Origin: Promicromonospora sp. AC04
GTDB taxonomy: Bacteria; Actinomycetota; Actinomycetes; Actinomycetales; Cellulomonadaceae
Length of the DNA: 64,000 nt
NCBI RefSeq assembly: GCF_003058225.1
Contig: NZ_QBUG01000013.1
Coordinates: forward strand, 62,001 to 126,000
Direction of reading: 5' to 3'
Part shown: piece after piece, positions 8,242 to 16,494 of the stretch
How the letters are laid out: the number at the start of each line of letters is the position of its first letter
Position numbering within the stretch: the stretch's first letter is position 1
Position numbers and translations under genes: made by a program
The notes under the pieces: generated by a model
What the model saw: only the letters and a program-made list of their open reading frames with translations
Database searches by the model: none
What the model was told of the DNA's origin: nothing

Positions 8242-8664
8242 TCAGAGCTGGCCGGTCGACTCGCGCCATGCGCGTTCCTTCTGGACGTGCTCGTTGTCCT
8301 GCGGGAAGTCGTCCATCTGCTGGACGCGGCGGATCTCCAGCTTGCTGCCCGGCCCGGCCAGCGGCGCGCGCTTGGCCCACTCGATCGCCTCCTCCTTGGA
8401 GGCGACGTCGACGATCCAGAAGCCGTTGAACAGCTCCTTGGTCTCACCGTACGGACCGTCGGTCACGACGGGTGTCTCGGACGAGTAGTCGACGACGACG
8501 GTCTCGGTCGCGTCGGTAAGGCCTTCGCCGGCGACGAGCACGCCCGCCTGGACCATGTCCTCGTTGAACTTGCCCATGTCGTTCATGATCTTCTCGAAGT
8601 CCATGTTCTCGTAGACAGCCATCGTCTCGTCCGTCGAGCGCATGATCAGCATGTACTTCGTCAT
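8242..8664 (-). CDS. DGPF-domain (YCII-related) protein
   Basis: 140 residues with the YCII/DGPF fold. MTKYMLIMRS opens the domain, VVTDGPYGETKELFNGFWIVDV carries the DGP[FY] motif near residues 70-80, and the tail LEIRRVQQMDDFP is standard. The enzymatic role is unknown. These proteins resemble YciI and accompany ECF42 sigma factors, which activate them. A promoter matching the published ECF42 consensus lies about 55 bases upstream. Transcription probably continues into the sigma-factor gene, giving positive feedback. Confidence 0.9.
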   Translation of the reverse strand: MTKYMLIMRSTDETMAVYENMDFEKIMNDMGKFNEDMVQAGVLVAGEGLTDATETVVVDYSSETPVVTDGPYGETKELFNGFWIVDVASKEEAIEWAKRAPLAGPGSKLEIRRVQQMDDFPQDNEHVQKERAWRESTGQL

Positions 8665-8716
8665 GGTTCCTTCTCCCCTGGTTCGGAGGTCCCTGATGGG
8701 GCCTTCACACTCTCAG

Positions 8717-8743
8717 GTCGAACGGGGAACGCCCAGATCGACA
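8717..8743 (-). promoter_or_regulatory. ECF42-type promoter for the DGPF gene
   Basis: On the minus strand TGTCGA (8738-8743) and CGAC (8717-8720) are separated by 17 bases, 53 bases before the DGPF start. TGTCGA at -35 and CGA[C/T] at -10 is the consensus reported for ECF42 targets. The match of sigma-factor group, partner gene and promoter supports this strongly. Confidence 0.8.
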
Positions 8744-8842
8744 CGGTCCGAGAAGTTGTTCCGGTCGGCACGAGAACAGGTTCTGCGCGTCACACCGATC
8801 CGGCTTGCCACGCGCGAGGGACGTGCGGAACCCTTGATCCCC

Positions 8843-10882
8843 ATGACGCTCGAATCGATTGAGTCGCTGGGGGCCGACGCCGACGCCCCCACGACATCCG
8901 GCACGTCCCCTCGGCGCCGCAAGACGCCGGCGAAGCCCGCGGACCCCGGCCCGGCAACGGGACACACGTCGAGCGACGGCGCCTTCCCGCACGTGTGGGA
9001 CGGACGCAGCAAGTTTCCGCACATCGGCGAGTACGGGTTCCTGTCGGACTGCGAGGCCAACGCGCTGATCGCGCCGTCGGGCAGCGTGGAGTGGATGTGC
9101 GTGCCCCGCCCCGACTCGCCAAGCATCTTCGCCAAGATCCTCGACCGGGGAGCCGGCCACTTCCGGGTGGGGCCGCACGGCGTGCGCGTGCCCGTTGCGC
9201 GCCGCTACCTGCCCGGCACGCTCATCCTCGAGACCACGTGGCAGACCGAGACCGGCTGGCTCGTGGTGCGCGACGCCATGCTGATGGGCCCGTGGCACGA
9301 CCTCGAGTCGCGCTCCGGCACGCACCGCCGCACCCCCACCGACGACGACGCCGAGCACATCCTGCTGCGCACCATCAAGTGCGTGTCGGGCACGGTGGAC
9401 CTCGAGGTCGAGTGCGAGCCGCGCCCGGACTACGCGCGGTCCGACGTCGACTGGGAGTACGAGAACAGCGGGTACTCCGCAGTTGTGGCCCACATCGGCG
9501 ACGCCACCCCGGACCTGCACCTGCGCTCCAGCCTGCGGTTCGGGCTGGAGGGCAAGCGGGCCACGGCGCGCACCCGGATGGCCCAGGGCGCCGAGCACTT
9601 CGTCGCGATGTCCTGGGGCTCGCAGAACCCGCCCACCAGCTACAAGGAAGCGCTCGACGCGATGTGGCGCACCGAGCGGTTCTGGCGCGACTGGATCACG
9701 CAGGGCCAGTTCCCCGACCACCCGTGGCGCGTCTACCTGCAGCGGTCCGCGCTCACCCTGAAGGGGCTGACCTACTCCCCCACGGGCGCGCTGATCGCCG
9801 CGGCGACCACGTCCCTGCCCGAGACCCCGGGCGGGGAGCGCAACTGGGACTACCGGTACGCGTGGATCCGCGACTCGACGTTCGCGCTCTGGGGGCTGTA
9901 CACCCTGGGCCTGGAGCGCGAGGCCAACGACTTCTTCGCGTTCATCCAGGACGTCTGCCGCGACAACAGGCAGCTCCAGATCATGTACGGGGTGGGCGGC
10001 GAGGAGACGCTGGAGGAGTTCGAGCTGCCGCACCTCTCGGGCTACGAGGGCGCGCAGCCCGTCCGGGTCGGCAACGCCGCGTACGACCAGCGCCAGCACG
10101 ACGTGTGGGGCGCGGTGCTCGACTCCGTGTGGCTGCACGCCAAGTCGCGCGACCAGCTGCCCGAGTCGCTGTGGCCCATCCTCAAGCGGCAGGTCGAGGA
10201 GGCCGCGAAGCACTGGCACGAGCCGGACCGGGGCATCTGGGAGGTGCGCGGCGAGCCGCAGCACTTCACCAGCTCCAAGCTCATGTGCTGGGTGGCGATG
10301 GACCGGGGCGCCAAGCTCGCCCGGCTGTACGACGAGCCCGACTACGCCCAGGCGTGGCAGAAGATCGCCGACGAGATCTTCAACGACATCTGCACCAAGG
10401 GCGTGGACGAGCGCGGCGTCTTCACGCAGCGCTACGGCGACCCGGCGCTCGACGCGTCGCTGCTGCTCGTGCCGCTGCTGCGGTTCCTGCCGCCGGACGA
10501 CGAGCGGGTCCGGGCTACCGTGCTGGCGATCGCGGACGAGCTCACCGAGGACGGCCTGGTGCTGCGGTACCGCACGGACGAGACCGACGACGGCCTGCGC
10601 GGCGAGGAGGGCTCCTTCACCATCTGCTCGTTCTGGCTCGTGTCCGCGCTGGTCGAGATCGGCGAGGTCGAGCGGGCCCGGGCGCTGTGCGAGCGGCTGC
10701 TCGGCTACGCGTCGTCGCTCGACCTCTACGCCGAGGAGATCGACCCGGGCAGCGGCAGGCACCTGGGGAACTTCCCGCAGGCGTTCACGCACCTGGCCCT
10801 GATCAACGCCGTGATGCACGTGATCAAGGCGGAGACCGGCGAGGCGGAGAAGGGCTACTTCGGGGCGCCCCGCCCGATGTGA
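8843..10882 (+). CDS. Glycoside hydrolase family 15 protein, probable alpha,alpha-trehalase
   Basis: 679 residues. After a disordered Pro/Thr-rich N-terminus (1-50) comes the bacterial GH15 layout: a beta-sandwich domain (about 60-300; IGEYGFLSDCEANALIAPSGSVEWMCVPRPDSPS) and an (alpha/alpha)6 barrel (about 320-665). Catalytic regions are ERNWDYRYAWIRDSTF (general acid region) and EEGSFTICSFWLV (base Glu). Size and motifs match the actinobacterial trehalases that cleave trehalose to two glucoses in the cytoplasm; a glucoamylase or glucodextranase role cannot be excluded. ATG 8843 lacks a clear ribosome site. The gene ends at a good intrinsic terminator. Confidence 0.88.
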   Translation: MTLESIESLGADADAPTTSGTSPRRRKTPAKPADPGPATGHTSSDGAFPHVWDGRSKFPHIGEYGFLSDCEANALIAPSGSVEWMCVPRPDSPSIFAKILDRGAGHFRVGPHGVRVPVARRYLPGTLILETTWQTETGWLVVRDAMLMGPWHDLESRSGTHRRTPTDDDAEHILLRTIKCVSGTVDLEVECEPRPDYARSDVDWEYENSGYSAVVAHIGDATPDLHLRSSLRFGLEGKRATARTRMAQGAEHFVAMSWGSQNPPTSYKEALDAMWRTERFWRDWITQGQFPDHPWRVYLQRSALTLKGLTYSPTGALIAAATTSLPETPGGERNWDYRYAWIRDSTFALWGLYTLGLEREANDFFAFIQDVCRDNRQLQIMYGVGGEETLEEFELPHLSGYEGAQPVRVGNAAYDQRQHDVWGAVLDSVWLHAKSRDQLPESLWPILKRQVEEAAKHWHEPDRGIWEVRGEPQHFTSSKLMCWVAMDRGAKLARLYDEPDYAQAWQKIADEIFNDICTKGVDERGVFTQRYGDPALDASLLLVPLLRFLPPDDERVRATVLAIADELTEDGLVLRYRTDETDDGLRGEEGSFTICSFWLVSALVEIGEVERARALCERLLGYASSLDLYAEEIDPGSGRHLGNFPQAFTHLALINAVMHVIKAETGEAEKGYFGAPRPM

Positions 10883-10890
10883 CCTGCCCC

Positions 10891-10959
10891 GTTGAGTGCG
10901 GGATCCTCGCTCCGCCGGCCCCGGCCGGCAGGGGCGGGGATCCCGCACTCAACTTTTTT
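10891..10959 (+). terminator. Intrinsic terminator with T-tract after the GH15 gene
   Basis: Perfect 16-bp arms GTTGAGTGCGGGATCC (10891-10906) and its complement (10938-10953) are followed directly by six Ts (10954-10959). The GC-rich loop can also pair internally. This is the best textbook terminator in the window and a member of the GTTGAGTGCGGG hairpin family. Confidence 0.88.
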
Positions 10960-10969
10960 CCGGAGCCTC

Positions 10970-10998
10970 TTGCCCGCCTTGGCTAATGGGCGTAGCTT
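10970..10998 (+). promoter_or_regulatory. Probable promoter of the hydrolase operon
   Basis: TTGCCC (10970-10975) and TAGCTT (10993-10998) are 17 bp apart. A start seven bases after the -10 would fall at or beside the ATG at 11,006, so the transcript would be leaderless. This agrees with the absence of a ribosome binding site. Confidence 0.55.
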
Positions 10999-10999
10999 T

Positions 11000-11947
11000 A
11001 TGGCTATGACAACCAGCCAGAGCAAACCGGTCGCCCTCCTGCCGCGACCCGAGGGCGACATCGCCTACACCGACTCGGGCTCCGGCCCGCTCGTGGTCGC
11101 CGTGCCCGGCATGGGCGACCTCCGGTCCACCTACGACGACCTCGCCCCGGCGCTCGTCGAGGCGGGCTACCGCGTCGTCGTCACGGACCTGCGCGGCCAC
11201 GGGGACTCCGACACCACGTTCCGCACGCACGGCGACGAAGCCACCGGCACGGATCTCCTCGCGCTCGTCGAGCACCTCGACGCCGGCCCGGCGGTGCTGC
11301 TCGGCAACTCGATGGGCGCGTCGTCCGCCGCGTGGGCCGCCGCCGAGCGTCCGGACCTCGTGCGCGGGCTCGTCCTGCTCAGCCCGTTCCTGCGCCAGCC
11401 CGGGTCATCGGCCATGCAGCGGGTGATGCCGGCCGTCTACCGCGTCCTGCTCGCCCGGCCGTGGGGCGCCGCGTTCTGGGCGTCCTACTACTCGTCGATC
11501 ACCAAGGGCCGCCGCTCGCCCCGGCACGCCGAGCACGTCGCCGCGATCCGGCGGAGCATGCGCGAGCCGGGGCGCCTGCGCTCCTTCCGCGACCTCGCCG
11601 TGGCGCTCGACCACTCGGTCGTCGAGCCCCGGCTGCCCGCGGTGGCGGCCCCGGCACTCGTCGTGGTCGGCGCGCTCGACCCCGACTTCTCCGACCCCGC
11701 GGCGGAGCTCGACTGGATGACGGACACGCTGGGCGCGCGCGGCGTCCTCGTCCCCGAGGTGGGCCACTACCCGCAGCACCAGGCGCCCGACGTCGTCGTG
11801 CCGGCCGTGCTCGACTTCCTCGCGGGGCTCCCGGGCACCCCGGCCAGGCCCGGCGCGGCCGACGCGGCCGGCACAGCCGGCACAGCCGCCCGGCCGCAGG
11901 ACGGCGGCCCGGCCGCCTCGGCGCAGGACGGCGGCCCGCGTGCCTAG
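11000..11947 (+). CDS. Alpha/beta hydrolase
   Basis: 315 residues of alpha/beta-hydrolase fold. An oxyanion-type segment VVAVPGMGDLRSTYDDL is near residue 35, the nucleophile elbow GNSMGAS (Ser) near residue 99, the Asp region VVVGALDPDFSDP near 227 and the catalytic His in VPEVGHYPQHQ near 257. It probably hydrolyses a small ester or amide; the substrate is unknown. The Ala/Gly-rich C-terminal tail (about 275-315) is outside the fold. A second ATG at 11,006 is equally possible and suits a leaderless message. The stop overlaps the GTG of the TetR gene, forming a three-gene operon. Confidence 0.85.
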   Translation: MAMTTSQSKPVALLPRPEGDIAYTDSGSGPLVVAVPGMGDLRSTYDDLAPALVEAGYRVVVTDLRGHGDSDTTFRTHGDEATGTDLLALVEHLDAGPAVLLGNSMGASSAAWAAAERPDLVRGLVLLSPFLRQPGSSAMQRVMPAVYRVLLARPWGAAFWASYYSSITKGRRSPRHAEHVAAIRRSMREPGRLRSFRDLAVALDHSVVEPRLPAVAAPALVVVGALDPDFSDPAAELDWMTDTLGARGVLVPEVGHYPQHQAPDVVVPAVLDFLAGLPGTPARPGAADAAGTAGTAARPQDGGPAASAQDGGPRA

Positions 11948-12566
11948 GGCCGGCCTGTCCCACGACGCCGTGGTGCGCCTGGCCCTCCAGGTGGTCGACG
12001 ACGGCGGGTCGCGCGGGTTCGCCGAGCTGAGTCTGGCGAAGGTCGCAGCGAAGGCCGGCGTCGCGGCCCCGAGCCTCTACAAGCACGTGGGCTCGCTCGC
12101 CGACCTGCGGCGCGAGGTAGCGGTGCTCGCCATCCGGGAGGTCACGGCCGCCAGCACCGCGGCGACCGTCGGCCGAGCCGGCGCCGACGCCCTCCACGCG
12201 CTGGCGAATGCCTGGCGCAGCTACGCCCGCGAGCACCCCGGGCGGTACGCGGCCACGCAGATCGGCCCGGACCCGGAGGACCCGGCCGACGCCCGGCAGC
12301 GGGACGCGGCGGCCGAGGGCGTCCAGGTGGTCGTCGCCGTGCTGCGAGGCTTCGGCCTCCCGGACGACCGGGTGATCGACGCCGTCCGGGCCGTCCGGGC
12401 CGGCGTCCACGGCTTCGTGATGCTCGAGCTCGGCGGGGGCTTCCGGATGCGGGAGGACGTCGACCAGAGCTTCGCCGTGCTGCTGGACATGCTCGTCGCG
12501 GGCGTCGCGGCGCTCGGCACCCCCAACGCTCTGCTGGAACACGACACCCCTGGGAGCCACCGATGA
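11940..12566 (+). CDS. TetR family transcriptional regulator
   Basis: 208 residues. The N-terminal helix-turn-helix (about 20-60, FAELSLAKVAAKAGVAAPSLYKHVGSLADLRREV) is typical of TetR. The C-terminal half has the RYAATQIGP and AVRAGVHGFVMLELGGGF pattern of TetR proteins with a WHG-type ligand domain. It is translationally coupled to the hydrolase upstream (GTG 11,940 overlaps its TAG) and to the membrane protein downstream (ATGA). It probably represses this operon, but no palindrome was identified. Confidence 0.9.
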   Translation: MPRAGLSHDAVVRLALQVVDDGGSRGFAELSLAKVAAKAGVAAPSLYKHVGSLADLRREVAVLAIREVTAASTAATVGRAGADALHALANAWRSYAREHPGRYAATQIGPDPEDPADARQRDAAAEGVQVVVAVLRGFGLPDDRVIDAVRAVRAGVHGFVMLELGGGFRMREDVDQSFAVLLDMLVAGVAALGTPNALLEHDTPGSHR

Positions 12567-13243
12567 CCACCGCCCGCTGGACCAGTGCCGCCTTCGTCGC
12601 GGCCGGCCTCGCCTTCCTTCTCTTCCCGCTGCTGCGGCCGTGGCCCGACGAGACGGTCGCCACCACCGGCCTCGCCACCGCGTTCGCCTCCGACCGCTGG
12701 GTCCTGGCGCACCTGTGCGGGATCCTCGGCCTCGGCCTCCTCGCCCCCGCGCTGCTGGGCCTGCGGGCGGTTCTCGCCGACGACGGCGGGGCCGGTGCCG
12801 GCCGTGGTGCCGGTGTCGGCGCCGCGACCTGGGCGCTCGTCACCGCCTGGGTGGGTGCCGGGTGCGCGGCCCTCTACTTCGGCGCGGAGATCTTCGGCAT
12901 CCGCACCATCGCGGAGGCGGCGCTGCGGGAGAGCGACCTCGGCCTGCTCGCCGAGATCGAGGTGCTGCGTCTGCAGCCGTGGGCCATGACCCTGTTCGGC
13001 GCCGGGCTGCTCCTGCTGGCGGCGTCCGGGGTGCTCGTCGCTGTCGCGCTGTGGCGCTCCGGCGCACGGCCGCGGTGGGCCGGCATCCCGCTGGCGATCG
13101 GCCTGGTGCTTGTGCTCCCGCAGTTCTTCGGCGGGCCGGAGCTCCGCATCACGCACGGCTTCCTGGTAGCGGCGGCCTGCACCCTGATCGCGGCCACTCT
13201 CCGGCCCCACCCTCTGCCGACTGCAGACTCCGCCGCGACTTGA
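12563..13243 (+). CDS. Hypothetical multi-pass membrane protein
   Basis: 226 residues with about six hydrophobic segments (roughly 7-25, 48-68, 85-105, 140-162, 172-190, 196-212). No domain was recognised. The central part contains FGAEIFGIRTIAEAAL, and WTSAAFVAAGLAFLLFPLLRPWPDE opens the protein. ATG 12,563 overlaps the TetR stop by 4 bases, so it is the last gene of the hydrolase-TetR operon and may be a TetR-controlled transporter or sensor. The last few codons run into the CTGCAGACTT repeat cluster. Confidence 0.75.
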   Translation: MTTARWTSAAFVAAGLAFLLFPLLRPWPDETVATTGLATAFASDRWVLAHLCGILGLGLLAPALLGLRAVLADDGGAGAGRGAGVGAATWALVTAWVGAGCAALYFGAEIFGIRTIAEAALRESDLGLLAEIEVLRLQPWAMTLFGAGLLLLAASGVLVAVALWRSGARPRWAGIPLAIGLVLVLPQFFGGPELRITHGFLVAAACTLIAATLRPHPLPTADSAAT

Positions 13244-13329
13244 CGAGTGCAGACTTGGTTGCGGTTGGACGGTCTCCAGCCGCAACCAAGTCTGCAGTCG
13301 CGTGTGAACCGCAACCAGGTCTGCAGTCG
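13217..13329. repeat. Cluster of CTGCAGACTTGGTTGCGG repeats forming a hairpin
   Basis: GTGCAGACTTGGTTGCGG (13,247-13,264) pairs with CCGCAACCAAGTCTGCAG (13,280-13,297). The full 21-bp arms (13,244-13,264 and 13,280-13,300) have one mismatch. A second inverted copy (13,309-13,329) and a partial direct copy (CGACTGCAGACT from 13,218) flank it. The element also occurs at 140-227. Confidence 0.8.
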
Positions 13330-13336
13330 CCAGACA

Positions 13337-13378
13337 TGACAGAGGCGTGAACCCCGTCCGGGGTTCACGCCTCTGTCA
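13337..13378. terminator. Perfect 19-bp hairpin between convergent genes
   Basis: Arms 13,337-13,355 and 13,360-13,378 (TGACAGAGGCGTGAACCCC and its complement) with a GTCC loop. It lies 13 bases before the stop of the convergent Bax-inhibitor gene and after the CTGCAGACTT cluster, so it is probably the terminator for that gene. Confidence 0.8.
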
Positions 13379-13391
13379 GACAGCCGGCCCG

Positions 13392-14303
13392 CTAGTCGCG
13401 GGCGAAGCTACTGACGATCGCCAGCAGGCGCAGCAGCTCCAGGTACAGCCAGATCAGGGTCACCATCAGGCCGAAGGCCGCAGCCCATGCCATCTTGGCG
13501 GGCACGCCCGCCTCGACGCCCCGCTTGATGGAGTCGAAGTCCACGATCAGCGACGCAGCCGCGAGGCCGACGGCGATGAGGCCGACGACGATCCCGACGA
13601 TGCCACCGCCCCACGAGCGCATGCCGAAGTCACCGAGCACGCCCGTCAGCATCAGGACGAGGTTGATCAGCGAGAACAGCGCATAGCCGATCATGGCGAA
13701 CATCAGCCAGCGCGTGAACTTGGGCGTCACGCGGACACGGCCGCTCTTGAACAGGAACAGGCTCACCGCGAACACGGAGACCGTGCCGAGCACTGCCTGC
13801 AGCACGACGCCCTCGTACAGGGTGTTGTACACGAGCGAGATCGCGCCGAGGAATGCGCCCTCGAACACCGTGTAGGCCACGATGAGCGCCGGGCTCGGGT
13901 TCCGCTTGAACGCGTTGACCAGGCCGAGGACGAGTCCGCCGATCAGGCCCACGATCATGACCATGCTCAGCATGGCCGGCGGCACCAGCGTCCACGTCGC
14001 CGCGGCCACCACGACCAGGAGGGCGAGCAGCCCACCGGTCTTGATGATCACGTCGTCGTAGGTCAGTCGCTTGGTGTCCGCCGTGGTGGCGGACGGCGAG
14101 GTGTACATCGCGTCGAGCTGCGATGCATCCATCGCCTGCTGTCCCGCGGCGCCGTACTGACCGTACTGGCCAGGCTGCGGCGGAGTGCCATATGCGGGAG
14201 TCTGGTTGGGGTAGGTGGCGGTGCCGCCGCGGCGTGCACCGTTGGCACCGGTGCGACGGGGCTCACCGAAGACGTCGCTTCTCGAAAAGACGGGGTTGCT
14301 CAT
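13392..14303 (-). CDS. Bax inhibitor-1/YccA family membrane protein
   Basis: 303 residues. A Gly/Pro/Gln-rich cytoplasmic N-terminus (1-75) precedes about seven membrane helices (85-300) with the family patterns YTVFEGAFLGAISLVYN, GRVRVTPKFTRWLMFAMIGYALF and the Asp-bearing SLIVDFDSIKRGVEAGVPAKMAWAAAFGLMVTLIWLYLELLRLL. The family (BI-1, TMBIM) includes calcium-leak channels, but its role in actinobacteria is not established. AGGAGGAG precedes the ATG. It is divergent from the ABC exporter with 222 bp between the starts. Confidence 0.92.
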   Translation of the reverse strand: MSNPVFSRSDVFGEPRRTGANGARRGGTATYPNQTPAYGTPPQPGQYGQYGAAGQQAMDASQLDAMYTSPSATTADTKRLTYDDVIIKTGGLLALLVVVAAATWTLVPPAMLSMVMIVGLIGGLVLGLVNAFKRNPSPALIVAYTVFEGAFLGAISLVYNTLYEGVVLQAVLGTVSVFAVSLFLFKSGRVRVTPKFTRWLMFAMIGYALFSLINLVLMLTGVLGDFGMRSWGGGIVGIVVGLIAVGLAAASLIVDFDSIKRGVEAGVPAKMAWAAAFGLMVTLIWLYLELLRLLAIVSSFARD

Positions 14304-14525
14304 CTGCTCCTCCTGGTCTGTCTGACCATCCTAGGGAACGCTGGGAACTGCTCGGGAGTTCCCAGGTCATACCAATGGATGAAGTGGGTCCGCCCACAGG
14401 ATGATCAGGGCCGGTAATGGGTGCGGTGGCCGCCGTCGGCTCCCTACTCTCGTTGCAACCAGTCTCCTAGTGACCGACCGGTGGCCGCACAGGCCACCCC
14501 GGCGTGGCAGATGGAAGGGCAAGTA

Positions 14526-15479
14526 ATGATCGAGGCCAGAGGCCTGACCAAGAAGTACGGCGCCAAGACCGCCGTGGACGACGTCACGTTCACGGTGCAG
14601 CCCGGCCAGGTGACGGGCTTCCTGGGCCCGAACGGCGCCGGCAAGTCGACCACCATGCGCATGATCGTGGGGCTGGACCGGCCCACGGCGGGCACGGTGA
14701 CCGTGAACGGCAAGCCGTACGCCACGCACCGCCGTCCGCTGGCGGAGGTGGGCGCCCTGCTCGACGCGAAGGCAGTCCACACCGGCCGCACCGCCCGGAA
14801 CCACCTGCTCGCCATGGCCGCCACGCATGGCATCGCGACCAAGCGCGTCGACGAGGTGATCGAGCTCACCGGCCTGCAGTCCGTCGCGAGCAAGCGTGTG
14901 GGCGGCTTCTCGCTCGGCATGGGCCAGCGCCTCGGCATCGCGGCGGCCCTGCTCGGCGACCCGCGCACGCTCATCCTCGACGAGCCCGTCAACGGGCTCG
15001 ACCCGGAGGGCGTGCTCTGGGTCCGCAACATCGCGAAGTACCTGGCTTCCGAGGGACGCACGGTCTTCCTGTCCAGCCACCTCATGAGCGAGGTCGCCCT
15101 CACGGCCGACCACGTGATCGTGATCGGCAAGGGCCGCATCCTCGCCGACGCCCCGGTCTCGGAGATCGTCGACGGCGCCGCGCGCAAGCTGGTGCGCGTC
15201 CGGTCACCGCAGGCCACGGTGCTCGTCGAGCTCCTGAAGGGCACGGACGCCGAGGTGGACGCCATCGAGCCCGGCCTGCTGGAGATCCGGGGCACCGATG
15301 CGGCGGCCGTCGGCGAGCTCGCCGCCTCCGCGCGGGTCGTGCTGCACGAGCTCACGCCCGTCGCGTCCACGCTCGAGGAGGCGTACATGTCCCTCACCGC
15401 CGACTCGGTGGAGTACCAGTCCGAGGACCTCGCCGCCATCACCGGCACGTCGTCCGACCTCGAGGGGAGCAAGGCATGA
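14526..15479 (+). CDS. ABC transporter ATP-binding protein (ABC-2 exporter type)
   Basis: 317 residues. Walker A is GPNGAGKST near residue 39, the signature FSLGMGQRLGIA near 129, Walker B LILDEPVNGLD near 150 and the H-loop SSHLMSE near 185. A C-terminal extension (225-317) is typical of DrrA/NatA-like exporters. The GMGQR signature in place of SGGQ is common in the actinobacterial bacitracin/lantibiotic-type group. It energises the permease encoded next, with which it overlaps by 4 bases. GGAAGGG precedes ATG 14,526. The exported substrate is unknown. Confidence 0.93.
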   Translation: MIEARGLTKKYGAKTAVDDVTFTVQPGQVTGFLGPNGAGKSTTMRMIVGLDRPTAGTVTVNGKPYATHRRPLAEVGALLDAKAVHTGRTARNHLLAMAATHGIATKRVDEVIELTGLQSVASKRVGGFSLGMGQRLGIAAALLGDPRTLILDEPVNGLDPEGVLWVRNIAKYLASEGRTVFLSSHLMSEVALTADHVIVIGKGRILADAPVSEIVDGAARKLVRVRSPQATVLVELLKGTDAEVDAIEPGLLEIRGTDAAAVGELAASARVVLHELTPVASTLEEAYMSLTADSVEYQSEDLAAITGTSSDLEGSKA

Positions 15480-16360
15480 GCGCGACGGCCATCGCCGCGG
15501 GCGGTCCGGCGTCCGGCACGACGGCGGAACACACCCAGGTGCACAACGTCACCTTCTGGCGCGTCCTGCGCTCGGAGTGGATCAAGCTGTGGACGCTGCG
15601 CTCGACCTGGTGGACGCTCGGTTCGACGGTCGTGGTGATGGTCGGCTTCGCGCTGCTGCTGGCGTTCGTGGTGCAGCTCGCCGGTGACGCGATGGAGGGC
15701 GCCCCGCCCGAGGATCAGGCCGCGATGGGCGGCGTCCTCGGCGGGACGACGGTAGTGGCCGCCGGGTACGAGATGGCGGCCCTCGTGGTCGCCGTACTCG
15801 GTGCCCTCGTGATCACCGGCGAGTACTCCACCGGGATGATCCGATCCACGTTCGCGGCGGTGCCCGCACGCCTCCCGGCCTTCTTCGGCAAGGCGGTGGT
15901 CCTCGTGCTCGTGACGGCGGTGCTCGCCGCCGTGTCGCTCGCGCTGAGCTGGCTCGTCACCTACCCGATCCTGAACGCGAGTGACGCGACCGTGGACTTC
16001 GGCGACAGCACCCAGGTGCGATCGCTGTTCGGCACGGTGCTGTACGTGACGCTCGTGGCACTGTTCGCACTGGCGGTCGGCACCCTGCTGCGGCACACCG
16101 CCGGCGCGATCTTCACAGTGGTCGCGATCTTCCTCGTGATCCCGATCGTCTTCCAGATCGCTACCCTGGCGGCCGCCCAGGTGGAATGGGTAGGGGTGGT
16201 GAACAAGCTGCTGCCGAGCGTGGCGGGCGCGCAGATCACTCCGTCGGCGGGCGCGTTCCCCGACGTGCTCGACCCGTGGGTCGGGATCAGCGTGCTGGCC
16301 GGCTACACCGTGCTGGCGCTAGCGGGCGCGGCGACGCGCCTGAAGCTCCAGGACGCCTGA
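15476..16360 (+). CDS. ABC-2 type transporter permease
   Basis: 294 residues. An N-terminal cytosolic stretch (1-40, FWRVLRSEWIKLWTLRSTWWTLGS) is the typical coupling region of ABC-2 permeases. Six membrane spans follow with large extracellular loops. The STGMIRSTFAAVPARLPAFFGKA segment (about 120-140) is a conserved intracellular element of this family. It pairs with the preceding ATPase through an ATGA overlap. The transporter probably exports an antimicrobial, lipid or peptide. A short GC stem (16,369-16,388) follows the stop. Confidence 0.92.
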   Translation: MSATAIAAGGPASGTTAEHTQVHNVTFWRVLRSEWIKLWTLRSTWWTLGSTVVVMVGFALLLAFVVQLAGDAMEGAPPEDQAAMGGVLGGTTVVAAGYEMAALVVAVLGALVITGEYSTGMIRSTFAAVPARLPAFFGKAVVLVLVTAVLAAVSLALSWLVTYPILNASDATVDFGDSTQVRSLFGTVLYVTLVALFALAVGTLLRHTAGAIFTVVAIFLVIPIVFQIATLAAAQVEWVGVVNKLLPSVAGAQITPSAGAFPDVLDPWVGISVLAGYTVLALAGAATRLKLQDA

Positions 16361-16368
16361 CAAAGACG

Positions 16369-16388
16369 CCCGGCCGGCATCGGCCGGG
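16369..16388 (+). terminator. Short GC-rich hairpin after the ABC permease
   Basis: Arms CCCGGCCG and CGGCCGGG with a GCAT loop start eight bases after the stop. There is no T-tract, so this is only a modest terminator candidate. Confidence 0.5.
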
Positions 16389-16412
16389 ACTCGGAACCCT
16401 CGGTCCTTGAGG

Positions 16413-16494
16413 GAAACAGGTACACCCCGGGCTGTGTTGCTGTGAGTAGACAAGATCTACTTACAGCAACACAGCCCGGGGGTGTAGCTGTTTC
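16413..16494. terminator. Long near-perfect hairpin between convergent genes
   Basis: About 38-bp arms (16,413-16,450 and 16,456-16,494) pair through GGGCTGTGTTGCTGT and its complement, with one bulge, two mismatches and a 5-nt loop. It separates the ABC exporter (+) from the RND pump (-) and directly precedes the 15-bp tandem repeat. Confidence 0.8.

Noticed and set aside
8705-10948. Long minus-strand open frame opposite the GH15 gene
   Set aside because: Low-complexity Arg/Gly/Val composition without motifs. The plus strand carries an intact GH15 enzyme.
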